Assembly (NCBI GenBank): GCA_029973955.1 | Contig: JARKQJ010000198.1 | Span: 1-64,000, forward strand | Source: Paludibaculum sp. | GTDB taxonomy: Bacteria; Acidobacteriota; Terriglobia; Bryobacterales; Bryobacteraceae | Direction of reading: 5' to 3' | Length of the DNA: 64,000 nt | Shown here: positions 19,357-27,649 of the stretch, piece after piece | Numbering within the stretch: position 1 is the stretch's first letter | Layout: the number at the start of each line of letters is the position of its first letter | Position numbers and translations under genes: made by a program | Notes under the pieces: model-generated | Databases searched by the model: none | What the model was told of the DNA's origin: nothing | What the model saw: only the letters and a program-made list of their open reading frames with translations

Positions 19357-20331
19357 TCATAGCTTCGGGTTCGAAATCTTGCGGATGATCAGAATTCCGA
19401 TGATCTCCGAGACGATGGCGTAGGTGAGAAACTTGCTGCCCGTCTCGTCGGTGTAGAGCAGGCGGATATACTCCGGCTTCACCACCCAGAAGCCGAGGCC
19501 GACCACGAAGGGCAAGACGCACAGCAGGCCGGCGGAGAAGCGCTGCTGCGTGGTGGCGGCCTTCATCTTGGCGGCCAGGTTGAGGCGCTCGCGGATGAGG
19601 ATGGAGAGGTTCTCGAGCACGGCCACCATGTTGGCGCCGGTCTGCCGCTGCAGGATGAGGCCGGTGATGAAGAACTTGAGGTCGATCAGCGGTACGCGCC
19701 GGCCCAGGTTGTGCAGGGCCGGTTCAATCTGCGAGCCGAGGGCCAACTCTTCCACCACCTTGCGGAACTCCATCTTCACGGGGTCCAGGGTCTCCGTGGC
19801 GATCGTCTCCAGGCCGGCGTGGATGTTGTGTCCGGCTTTCATGGAGCGGTTGAAGAGGTCGATGGAGTCCGGCAGGATCTCTTCGAACTTCCGCAGGCGG
19901 CGGTTGCGGGCGCGGCGGATCCAGGCGATGGGCAGGCTGCCGGCGGCCAGGGCAAAGACGGCGCGCAATGCCAGCAGGCTCATGCCGAACAGCCCGAGCA
20001 GGAAGTAAACAGCCAGCGCGATGATCACGGAGAGCGTGAGGACGTCTCCGGCCTTGTACTTCAGGTCCGCCTGCACGATGTGTTCCTGAAGGCGGCGCAC
20101 GGGGCCCACCCACACGAAGAAGTCAGTCAAAGCCGTGAAGCGGCCCTGCTGTTCCTGAATCATCAGATCGCTGACGCCGCGCGAGGCGCGCGTGCCGCCG
20201 CTCTTGGCGCGGATCTCACGCAGCCGCGCGATCAGCGCGCGCGATTCCTCTTCCTTCGGCACGGCGTAGATGTAGTACGTCGCACCCAGCAGCGCGCCGG
20301 AAAAGATCAGAAATGCGGCGAAGAGAAACAC
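19357..20331 (-). CDS. tadB: Tad pilus inner-membrane platform protein TadB
   Basis: 324 residues, T2SSF family. An N-terminal membrane helix (FLFAAFLIFSGALLGATYYI), a central hydrophobic region (VLTLSVIIALAVYFLLGLFG), the conserved cytoplasmic domain (LPDSIDLFNRSMKAGHNIHAGLETI, then FFITGLILQRQTGANMVAVL) and C-terminal membrane segments. It forms the inner-membrane base of the pilus machine together with TadC. The start codon is only 1 base from the cpaF stop codon, indicating translational coupling. Confidence 0.93.
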   Translation of the reverse strand: MFLFAAFLIFSGALLGATYYIYAVPKEEESRALIARLREIRAKSGGTRASRGVSDLMIQEQQGRFTALTDFFVWVGPVRRLQEHIVQADLKYKAGDVLTLSVIIALAVYFLLGLFGMSLLALRAVFALAAGSLPIAWIRRARNRRLRKFEEILPDSIDLFNRSMKAGHNIHAGLETIATETLDPVKMEFRKVVEELALGSQIEPALHNLGRRVPLIDLKFFITGLILQRQTGANMVAVLENLSILIRERLNLAAKMKAATTQQRFSAGLLCVLPFVVGLGFWVVKPEYIRLLYTDETGSKFLTYAIVSEIIGILIIRKISNPKL

Positions 20332-20332
20332 G

Positions 20333-21649
20333 CTAGTTGTCCTTGATCGCCTGCACTTCGCGGAAGATCGTCTCCGGTAGGTGAATGCCGTACGACTTCA
20401 GCCGGTCCATGCACAGCGGGCGGTAACCCGTGGCTTTGAACTCGCCCAGAACCTTGCCGCGCGAGTTCAACCCGCTGCGTTCGAGCTCGAAGATCGTGGC
20501 GGTCTCCACCATATCGCGGTCGACGCCGGAGACCTCGCTGATCTCCACCACCTTGCGCGAGCCGTCGTTGAGGCGCGCCATGTGAACGACAATCTGAATG
20601 GCGGAGGCGGTCATCTGACGGATGACGTAATCCGGGATGAACTGAGAGGCCATCATGACCATGGTCTCGATACGCGAGAAAGCGTCGCGGCCGCTGTTGG
20701 CGTGGACCGTCGTCATGGAGCCGTCGTGGCCCGTGTTCATCGCCTGGAGCATGTCCAGCGCCTCCGCGCCGCGGCACTCGCCGATGAGAATGCGGTCCGG
20801 CCGCATGCGGAGCGCGTTGATGACAAGGTCGCGCTGCGTGATGGCGCCCGCCCCCTCGATGTTCATGGGCCGCGTTTCCAGGCGCACCACGTGCGACTGC
20901 TGGATCTGCAGCTCGGCCGTGTCCTCGATGGAGACGATGCGCTCTTCCTCGGGGATGAAGCGCGTCATGGTGTTGAGCAGCGTGGTTTTGCCGGAGCCGG
21001 AACCTCCGGAGATCACCACGTTCAGGCGCGCTTCCACGCAGGCGCTGATGAAGTCCAGCATGCCCGGCGTGAAGGTCTCGTTCTTCAGCAGGTCGTCGGT
21101 GGTGAGCAACTTCTTGCCGAAGCGGCGGATGGAGATGACGGGGCCGATCAGAGAGAGCGGCGGAATGACGGCGCAGACGCGGGAACCGTCGGGCAGGCGG
21201 GCGTCGACGATGGGCGAGGAGTCGTCGATGCGGCGGCCGATGTTGGAGACGATGCGGTCGATGATGAGACGCACGTGCGCGGCGTCTTTGAAGCGGACAT
21301 TGGTTTCGACCAGTTGGCCGGCGCGCTCCACGTAGACGTTGTCGTGGCCGTTCACCATGATGTCGCTGATGGTGGGGTCTTTCAGGAGTGCTTCCAGGGG
21401 TCCGAGGCCGAAGACTTCGTCGAGGATCTCGTCTACCAGCCGTTCGCGCTCCCCCATGGTCATGGGGACGCCGTCGTCGAGGACGAGCTTCTCCACGGCG
21501 TTGCCGATCTGGTCGCGCATGCCGTCTTTGTTGAGCGTGCGCAGTTGGTCGGGGTCCAGCGAGTTCAGCAGGCGCGAGTGGATCTGGCTCTTGAGCTGGA
21601 ACCAGCGTTCGGCGGTGGCTCCGGGCCGGATGGGCGGTCGTGCGGACAT
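20333..21649 (-). CDS. cpaF: Tad pilus assembly ATPase CpaF/TadA
   Basis: 438 residues of the type II/IV secretion ATPase family. The N-terminal helical domain (EKLVLDDGVPMTMGERERLVDEIL) precedes the conserved NGHDNVYVERAG region. Walker A is SGGSGSGKTTLLNTM (about residue 220), the Asp box and Walker B follow (RIVSIEDTAELQI, ILIGECRGAEALDMLQAMNT), and the His box is GSMTTVHANSGRD. It hydrolyses ATP to power pilin insertion through TadBC. The coupling partner CpaE lies 17 bases upstream. Confidence 0.95.
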   Translation of the reverse strand: MSARPPIRPGATAERWFQLKSQIHSRLLNSLDPDQLRTLNKDGMRDQIGNAVEKLVLDDGVPMTMGERERLVDEILDEVFGLGPLEALLKDPTISDIMVNGHDNVYVERAGQLVETNVRFKDAAHVRLIIDRIVSNIGRRIDDSSPIVDARLPDGSRVCAVIPPLSLIGPVISIRRFGKKLLTTDDLLKNETFTPGMLDFISACVEARLNVVISGGSGSGKTTLLNTMTRFIPEEERIVSIEDTAELQIQQSHVVRLETRPMNIEGAGAITQRDLVINALRMRPDRILIGECRGAEALDMLQAMNTGHDGSMTTVHANSGRDAFSRIETMVMMASQFIPDYVIRQMTASAIQIVVHMARLNDGSRKVVEISEVSGVDRDMVETATIFELERSGLNSRGKVLGEFKATGYRPLCMDRLKSYGIHLPETIFREVQAIKDN

Positions 21650-21666
21650 AGGTCAGTGCCAGGCGC

Positions 21667-22845
21667 TCAGGCGCTCTTGGCTTCCTCCTTCCTGCGTCCC
21701 GTTGCTTTGTCTACGAAGAGGCGGAAGACGCGATCGAGGTCGCCGGCGGCCTCCCGGTTGGCGACGAAAGGCCGGCCGCGGTTGATGGCGGCCAGTACGG
21801 CCGGAGACTGCGGGATGCCGTAAAACACCGGCTGATTGAGCGTTTGCTGGATCTGTTCCACCGTGGCGATGTTCGGCCCGCCCTTCTTCGTGTAGCAGTT
21901 CACCAGCACCTTCACCTGGTCCACCGTGAAGCCGAGTTGCACCAGGAAGCTGAGGTACCGCTGGGCGTTTCGAATGGACGGGTAATCCTGCGCCGTCACC
22001 AGGAAGACCGTGGACGAAACCTGCAGCGCGGTCTGCACCAGTTCACTGTTGATGTCGCGCCCGGCGTCCACCACCACGGATTCGTATTTCTCCACGAGGA
22101 ACGTCGAAAGCTCGCGGAACACTGGGCCCATGAAATAACCCTGGGGCACCAGTGCGTCGGGCGGCCCCATGTAGAGGAAGCCCAGTGGATCACGCGTGGC
22201 GAGGCCCTCGAACAGCGTCTGGTCCATGCGGCCCATGGAGTCCGTCAGGTCGAAAAGCGAGTGAGGCGAGCCGCCGGCGCCGAGGTGCATGGCCACGTCG
22301 TTGTTGCACCAGTCGATGTCGATCAGTACCGTGTTCTGCTTGCGCTGTGCGAGCACGCCTGCCATGTTGACGGCCAGCGTGGTGGTGCCCACCCCGCCCT
22401 TGGCGCCGAGAAAGGTGTACACCCGCCCCAGGCGCGAGCCGCCGGTGACCGAGCGGCGCGGCGTGCGCTCCAGCCGGCCCATGGCTTCGCGGAAATCGGA
22501 ACGGCGGAGCGGGAGCTGCAGAAAGTCGTTGGCGCCATGGCGGACGGCGTGGATCACCGTTTCGGCGTCACCGGCGTAGTTGGCCGCCACGACGTACAGG
22601 TCCGGCGCGGCCTGCTTGATCTTCTCCAGCGCTTTCAGGTGCACTTCCGGGTCGCCGGCGATGTCGATGAAAAGCGCCGCGTCCGGATGCCGCTCCAGAT
22701 CCTGCAGCACGCGCACGTACAGGCTCATCGAGATCTCCGGATACTCTCCCACCATCTTGGCGTTCGGCAGGTTGAGCAGGCTCTCGCGAACCATTTCGCG
22801 GAAGTGCTCGTCGGTGGAGGCAACCAGGAGTGAGATGGATGACAT
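21667..22845 (-). CDS. cpaE: Tad pilus localisation ATPase CpaE/TadZ
   Basis: 392 residues. An N-terminal atypical receiver domain (about 1-125) is fused to a ParA/MinD-type ATPase with the deviant Walker A LGAKGGVGTTTLAVNMAG (about residues 140-157) and ESVVVDAGRDIN as the switch/Walker B region. TadZ/CpaE proteins place the pilus machine at a cell pole. Phospho-acceptor aspartates are degenerate in the receiver part, as is usual for this family. It is in line with cpaF downstream and the TadE-like gene upstream (16 bases). Confidence 0.93.
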   Translation of the reverse strand: MSSISLLVASTDEHFREMVRESLLNLPNAKMVGEYPEISMSLYVRVLQDLERHPDAALFIDIAGDPEVHLKALEKIKQAAPDLYVVAANYAGDAETVIHAVRHGANDFLQLPLRRSDFREAMGRLERTPRRSVTGGSRLGRVYTFLGAKGGVGTTTLAVNMAGVLAQRKQNTVLIDIDWCNNDVAMHLGAGGSPHSLFDLTDSMGRMDQTLFEGLATRDPLGFLYMGPPDALVPQGYFMGPVFRELSTFLVEKYESVVVDAGRDINSELVQTALQVSSTVFLVTAQDYPSIRNAQRYLSFLVQLGFTVDQVKVLVNCYTKKGGPNIATVEQIQQTLNQPVFYGIPQSPAVLAAINRGRPFVANREAAGDLDRVFRLFVDKATGRRKEEAKSA

Positions 22846-22861
22846 GATCAGGCTTCCTTCT

Positions 22862-23365
22862 TTACGGCGTGCATGTTCCAGTATCTGGGTCGCAGCCGGC
22901 GCTTTCCACCGGCATCGCGGTGGCGAAATCCGGCATCTGGACCGGCGGCAGATTGAGGTAGGCCATGAATGGCCGGAACTCGTAGTTTCTGATGCGGACC
23001 GTCACCGTGTCGGGGACGCATTGGGCCGAACAGTCGGCGTCGCAACTGAAGGTCTCCAGCGTGCGCGTGTCCGGATTGAGCTTGAAGTACTCCACCGCGA
23101 TGTCCACCGTGCCGTCGCGGAACGACGCCTGATCCGGAATGGGCGGGACGTTCTGGCGCATCCAGCCGATCACGTTCTGGCCGTCGCTCTGCCAGCAGTG
23201 CGTTGTGGCGTAGCGCGCGCCCAGCCGCGTGTAGTCCACCATCGAATGCCAAACCCACATCATCTGCGCGATGGCGATGAGGCCGAATGTGAGCGGCACG
23301 ATGACGCCGCCGAAGAGAATGATGTACTCGACCAGCGTCTGCCCCTGCTGTTTCCGGCGCCGCAT
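22862..23365 (-). CDS. TadE-like pseudopilin of the Tad pilus
   Basis: 167 residues with the TadE-type start: a short basic leader (MRRRKQQGQ), then TLVEYIILFGGVIVPLTFG as a single hydrophobic segment containing the pilin-like Glu at +5 of the probable cleavage site. The periplasmic part has several cysteines (CDADCSAQC, CDPDTGTC) that could form disulfides. Minor pseudopilins TadE/TadF initiate or cap the Flp fibre. It overlaps the upstream TadE/F-like gene by 1 base. Confidence 0.85.
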   Translation of the reverse strand: MRRRKQQGQTLVEYIILFGGVIVPLTFGLIAIAQMMWVWHSMVDYTRLGARYATTHCWQSDGQNVIGWMRQNVPPIPDQASFRDGTVDIAVEYFKLNPDTRTLETFSCDADCSAQCVPDTVTVRIRNYEFRPFMAYLNLPPVQMPDFATAMPVESAGCDPDTGTCTP

Positions 23366-23874
23366 CAGAGGCCTCCAAACGGCACGCGCACCTGGGGTTT
23401 CAGCGGGATCGGTTCATTGATCACCCAGGGCAGGCGCATGTTGAAGGGGTAGCCTTCGGGGATGGTGGCGACAATGTAGTCGGGCGAGGGCGCACCCTGG
23501 CCGGCGTCGCAGCCGTAGGCTGAAGCCTCGCAGGCGCACTCCCGCAGCACGTCGCTTTCCACATTGAAGCGTTCGAGGCGGATGACGATCTGGCCGGCCT
23601 CCAGGCCGGGCAGCAGCGGAGCCCCTGCGCCGTCCGGCGTGCCCGTGATGGCCATTGCCTTGGCGGAGAGCAGCGCAGCATCGTTCTGATCGCAGAAGTT
23701 GATACCGCTCTGCGTGCCGGCGTAGCGCGCCAGGTCGTAGAGGATCTTTTTCAGCGTGTAGTAGCTGTAGGTGACGCGCGTCAGCTCCACCGTGCCCATG
23801 AACAGCAGCAGCAGGATCGGCGTCCAGAGCAGCGTCTCCAGAAGCACGGCGCCGGACTGGGGTCTGCGTCTCAT
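23365..23874 (-). CDS. TadE/TadF-like pseudopilin
   Basis: 169 residues: leader MRRRPQSG, then AVLLETLLWTPILLLLFMG as a transmembrane segment with a pilin-like Glu, then a soluble domain with a Cys cluster (ECACEASAYGCDAG). This fits the second pseudopilin of a Tad locus; TadE and TadF cannot be told apart by eye. It overlaps tadG by 4 bases at its start and the next tadE-like gene by 1 base at its end. Confidence 0.82.
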   Translation of the reverse strand: MRRRPQSGAVLLETLLWTPILLLLFMGTVELTRVTYSYYTLKKILYDLARYAGTQSGINFCDQNDAALLSAKAMAITGTPDGAGAPLLPGLEAGQIVIRLERFNVESDVLRECACEASAYGCDAGQGAPSPDYIVATIPEGYPFNMRLPWVINEPIPLKPQVRVPFGGL

Positions 23875-25169
23875 TGATGCAGCACCACCTTTCCGGGGCC
23901 GGCCGTCACCAGGCAGCCGCCGTCAAATCGGCCCTGTTTCAGCGGCTTCGGATAGCCGATGTAGATGGCGGCGAAACGGCCGTTGGCGTCGGCGGGCGCG
24001 ATGGTGGCGGCGCTGGGATCCGGCTCGATGAGGAACTGGCGGAAGCCCAGGGCGTAGAGCGGGGAAGCCGCCAGATTCTCCACCACGGCCACCGTGATCA
24101 CGCGGCGCCCGGTGCCGGTGTACTGCGCGTAGTCTGTGACGTCGGTGATGTCGGTGTCCGGCAGGTACATCGTGGAGATCGTGTCCACATCCACGATGCC
24201 GGCGCAGGCGGCGGGCACGGCGGCATCGAACTTGCCCGCCATGCCGCAAAGGAATGCCGTGACGGGATTCGGAACGCGGTTGGCGTTGCAGGCCAGCGGG
24301 GCGGCGTTCAGCCAGATCCCCTCTTCGGTGTTGATGGTGACGCAGGCGCGCTGGTTGAAGACGGTGGGATCCGCGGTGCTGTCGGGAACGGCCGTGGGGA
24401 GCATCCCCTGCGCGCCGATGCGGTAGGCCTGTGACGATTCGTCGGGGAACAGCGTAGCCACGTCGTTGAAGCGGTTGAGCAGCACATAGGGGATCCGCGT
24501 TTCCGTGCCCGCGATGATCGACGGCGTCGGCGTGCCGGTGCACTGGTAGCCCAGCGTGTAGCGCGAGCCGCGCACGAAACCGAAGTCGGTGGTGTCTTCG
24601 ATATTGACCGCCTGCAGCGCCAGCGGTTCAATGCCGCACGCCGTGCAGACCGGCGCGCTGACGCCCGCCACGGCGCTCACCTGGATGGGCGTCTTGCGGT
24701 CCTGCGCAATGGGGAGGAAGCCGAAGAACAGCAGGGGCGCTTCCGCTCGGATCGCCACGCGCACATGCCTGGCCGTGGCGCCGGAGGCGGTGCCGCCCGC
24801 TCCTTGCAGTGCCGCGGCGGCGGTATCGTAGAGCTCCGGCACCGGCGGTTCGCTGGCGAGGAAGCCCGTTCCTTCGCCGATGGTCACGGCGCCGAAGTCG
24901 TATTTGTTCCCGTAGCCCGAACTGGCATCCAGCGTCAGCCGCACCTGGTCTTCCGCCTGCGCCGAACTGGCATCGGTGCCCATCAGGTGCGCCGCCGCTG
25001 CCAGTGCCGCCGCGTTGGCGGCCGTCTGCAGTTCCATGCGCACCAGATAGAGCCGCGCCAGGTCCACCGCAAATCCCATGAACCCGAAGATCACGGGCAC
25101 AAGGATCACCAGAAGCTGCAGCGAGGTGGCGCCCCGCCGGCCGGCTCTCCTTGTGTCACATCGCTGCAT
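23871..25169 (-). CDS. tadG: TadG-like Flp pilus protein
   Basis: 432 residues. The Tad-type N-terminus GRRGATSLQLLVILVPVIFG forms the membrane anchor, followed by DLARLYLVRMELQTAANAAALAAAAHL, the hallmark region of TadG/TadE_N proteins. The large periplasmic part is Thr/Ala-rich with two Cys pairs (APVCTACGIEPLAL). No complete von Willebrand A MIDAS motif is visible, unlike some TadG proteins. TadG is thought to anchor the pilus in the envelope. The stop overlaps the next pseudopilin gene by 4 bases. Confidence 0.85.
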   Translation of the reverse strand: MQRCDTRRAGRRGATSLQLLVILVPVIFGFMGFAVDLARLYLVRMELQTAANAAALAAAAHLMGTDASSAQAEDQVRLTLDASSGYGNKYDFGAVTIGEGTGFLASEPPVPELYDTAAAALQGAGGTASGATARHVRVAIRAEAPLLFFGFLPIAQDRKTPIQVSAVAGVSAPVCTACGIEPLALQAVNIEDTTDFGFVRGSRYTLGYQCTGTPTPSIIAGTETRIPYVLLNRFNDVATLFPDESSQAYRIGAQGMLPTAVPDSTADPTVFNQRACVTINTEEGIWLNAAPLACNANRVPNPVTAFLCGMAGKFDAAVPAACAGIVDVDTISTMYLPDTDITDVTDYAQYTGTGRRVITVAVVENLAASPLYALGFRQFLIEPDPSAATIAPADANGRFAAIYIGYPKPLKQGRFDGGCLVTAGPGKVVLHQ

Positions 25170-25184
25170 CGGCTCCCGCTTGCG

Positions 25185-26690
25185 CTACTTCTTGGCCGGC
25201 GCGGCCGGGCTCTTGTCCGCCGGAAGTTCCTGCACCGGCGCCGCGCCCGTCACTTTGTTGCTGCCCGTCTTGCCCTGCGGCACCTGATACCCCGCCGGCC
25301 CCACATAGGCCGGGGACTTCTCGTTCTTCTTCTTGTTCTTCTTCGCCATCTCCTCATCGGCCGACTCCAGGAACGGCTCGATGGTGGTGGGCAGTTGCGC
25401 CTTCTCCTCCGCGGTCAGCGGCTTCACCAGTCGCGGCGTGATGACCACCAGGAGTTCGTCCTGCGTCTTCTTCGTCGAGCGGCTCTTGAAGAGATAGCCC
25501 AGGATCGGCACGTCCCCCAGCCACGGAATCTTGTTGATCACGTTCTGCACGCGGCTGTCCAGGAGGCCGGCGATGGCGAACGTCTCGCCGTCCTTCAGCT
25601 CCACCTCTGTGGAGGCCGTGCGCGTGGAGATGGCTGGGATCATGAAGCCCTGCAACTGCACGGCGTTCGAGAAGTCCAGCGCGCTCACGGACGGCGCTAC
25701 TTTGAGGTGGATCTTGTCGTCGTCCGTGATGGTCGGCGTAAAAGCCAGCTCCACGCCGAAGCTCTTGAACTGCACTGTGACCACCGGCGCCACGGCGCCG
25801 CCCGTGGAAGTGGCGGCCAGGGTAGGGAAGGGGAACTGCCCGCCCGCCAGGAAGCTGGCCTCCTTGCCTTCCACCGCGATCAGATTCGGCTCGGCCAGAA
25901 TCTGCAGCAGGTTCCTGTTCTGCATCGCTCGAATGGTGGCGCCGATGTTCAGGTCCGGCCGGTAGAGGAAGATATTCAGCAGATCGCTGAAGTTCACCGT
26001 GGAGTTGGAGAAGTTCTGGTCCTGGAACTGAAACTGGGAGAAGCGCGGCTGGGCGAACTGCTGTGTGGAAATGGCTCCCAGCATCTTGTCGTTCCTGGAA
26101 AAGAAGTTGAACCCCAATTCCGTCAGGTGCACGCGGTCCACACTGGCGAACTTCACCTGCAGCATCACCTGGCGCGGCGTTTTCGGCTTGGGCGTCTTGA
26201 GCAGATTCACCACGTTCTTGCCCAGCGGCGCGGCGATCGTTGCAATCTTGTCGGCTTCGGCGGAGGTGGCTACTTCGCCGGTCAGCACCACCGTATCGCC
26301 GTTCACCGCCACATCCACGTTCTTTTCCTTGAGCGCGCTCTGCACCCGTTTGCGCGCCGCCTCGCTCTCGGAGGTATCGTTGATCACCTTGATGTTGAAG
26401 CGCGAAGGCGTTCCCGCGCCTTCCCACACGATCAGAGTCGTGTAGCCGGCGCCCTTGGCGTTCACCATCACTTCCCGGGGCGATACCACCACGGCGTCCG
26501 CCACTTTCGGTTCGGCCACGGCCACGCGCGTGATGTCGGAGTTGAACACCAGCAACTCGCCGCGGCCCAACAGGAGTTCCACGTCTTTCGCGGAGCCGCC
26601 CGGCGGCGTGGTTTGCGCGCCGGCGGCACAGCCCAGCACTGCCAGCAGAAAGGCTCGTGCGGCGGTTCGTTGGAGGATTGCGTGAGTCAT
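25185..26690 (-). CDS. cpaC: Outer-membrane secretin CpaC/RcpA of the Tad pilus
   Basis: 501 residues with a signal peptide ending CAAGAQ. It has the pilus N-terminal domain (about 35-110: LLLGRGELLVFNSDITRVAV), a BON-like module (VAVNGDTVVLTGEVATSAEA), and the C-terminal secretin domain (about 225-430) with its signature near VPILGYLFKSRSTKKTQDEL. After the barrel comes a lysine-rich, low-complexity tail (residues about 440-501) that is not part of the family. The multimer forms the outer-membrane channel through which Flp fibres leave the cell. CpaB lies 10 bases upstream. Confidence 0.95.
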   Translation of the reverse strand: MTHAILQRTAARAFLLAVLGCAAGAQTTPPGGSAKDVELLLGRGELLVFNSDITRVAVAEPKVADAVVVSPREVMVNAKGAGYTTLIVWEGAGTPSRFNIKVINDTSESEAARKRVQSALKEKNVDVAVNGDTVVLTGEVATSAEADKIATIAAPLGKNVVNLLKTPKPKTPRQVMLQVKFASVDRVHLTELGFNFFSRNDKMLGAISTQQFAQPRFSQFQFQDQNFSNSTVNFSDLLNIFLYRPDLNIGATIRAMQNRNLLQILAEPNLIAVEGKEASFLAGGQFPFPTLAATSTGGAVAPVVTVQFKSFGVELAFTPTITDDDKIHLKVAPSVSALDFSNAVQLQGFMIPAISTRTASTEVELKDGETFAIAGLLDSRVQNVINKIPWLGDVPILGYLFKSRSTKKTQDELLVVITPRLVKPLTAEEKAQLPTTIEPFLESADEEMAKKNKKKNEKSPAYVGPAGYQVPQGKTGSNKVTGAAPVQELPADKSPAAPAKK

Positions 26691-26700
26691 ACAGCGGGCC

Positions 26701-27642
26701 TTATTGGAAGGATTCCTGGAGATGTTTGTCGCCGCGGAAAACGTCCACCACCACGCGCGGCTTAGGCGGTTCTTTTTTCTCTTCCTTCTTCTTCGGCGGC
26801 TCCTCGCCCGTGAGCGCCGCCCATGCCTTGGGGTCGCGCACGTTCACGCCGGCCGCGCCCGCGCCCACCGGTTGAGGCCGCCGGACTCGCGTGAACAACT
26901 GCGGATCCAGCGCTTCCGCCGTCACCGCCTCCCGGTTCTGCAGCTTCGACCGGTCCAGCGGATTCCGCAGCGCCAGGCTCAGTTTGCCCTGATTCTTGGC
27001 CAATTCCAGCCGCCGCGAATCCTCCGGTGTCACCAGCAATGTCACCGCGCGCGTGGCCGTCACGTTCACATTCGCCTGCGAAGTCGTCCCCGCGGCCGAG
27101 CCTCCGCCCGCCGCCGGCACGGCCGCGGCCGCCTCTGTGTTCCTTCCGACCGACAGCACCATCACGTCTTCCAGCACGGTCGTGGTGAGCGCCTCCGCCA
27201 TCGATCCGGGCCGCGTGAACAGCACGTCCACGCGCGAGCGCGGCTGAATCAGGCCCGCCGCTCCGCTCACATCGGTGATGGGGATCGACACCGCGCGCAT
27301 GCCGTTGTCGATGGTCGCCGGCAATCCCTCCGCGCCTTTCATCGAGCTCAGCTTGGCGGTGGTCAGCGGCTCATTCATCGTCACCGGATAGAGCAGCGCA
27401 TGGCCATCCACCAGCTTCACGTCCAATACCGCCGCTCGCGGCATGTCCTTCTCCGGAACGGCCACCAGCTTGACGTCGCCGCGGCCCAGCCGGGTCCCGG
27501 CCGCCATGTCTCGCGCGGCGGCCACAATGCTGGTCGTCTTCGCGGTCTGTGGCGCCTTGGTCCGGGACCACAGGAACCACGTCAGCAGCGCCGCCGAAAT
27601 CCAGGCCGCGCCCAGAATCACCACTATTCGTTGCCGGTCCAT
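26701..27642 (-). CDS. cpaB: Tad pilus assembly protein CpaB/RcpC
   Basis: 313 residues. An N-terminal signal-anchor (IVVILGAAWISAALLTWFLW) leads into an SAF domain (ATRDMAAGTRL-like VAAARDMAAGTRLGRGDVKL, residues about 40-105), then the RcpC domain (MRAVSIPITDVSGAAGLIQP, SRVDVLFTRPG). A glycine/alanine-rich insert lies near 165-185. The C-terminus is Lys/Glu/Pro-rich (EEPPKKKEEKKEPPKP). CpaB associates with the secretin and may contact peptidoglycan or envelope glycan. It lies 7 bases downstream of the membrane-protein gene. Confidence 0.92.
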   Translation of the reverse strand: MDRQRIVVILGAAWISAALLTWFLWSRTKAPQTAKTTSIVAAARDMAAGTRLGRGDVKLVAVPEKDMPRAAVLDVKLVDGHALLYPVTMNEPLTTAKLSSMKGAEGLPATIDNGMRAVSIPITDVSGAAGLIQPRSRVDVLFTRPGSMAEALTTTVLEDVMVLSVGRNTEAAAAVPAAGGGSAAGTTSQANVNVTATRAVTLLVTPEDSRRLELAKNQGKLSLALRNPLDRSKLQNREAVTAEALDPQLFTRVRRPQPVGAGAAGVNVRDPKAWAALTGEEPPKKKEEKKEPPKPRVVVDVFRGDKHLQESFQ

Positions 27643-27649
27643 CGTGACC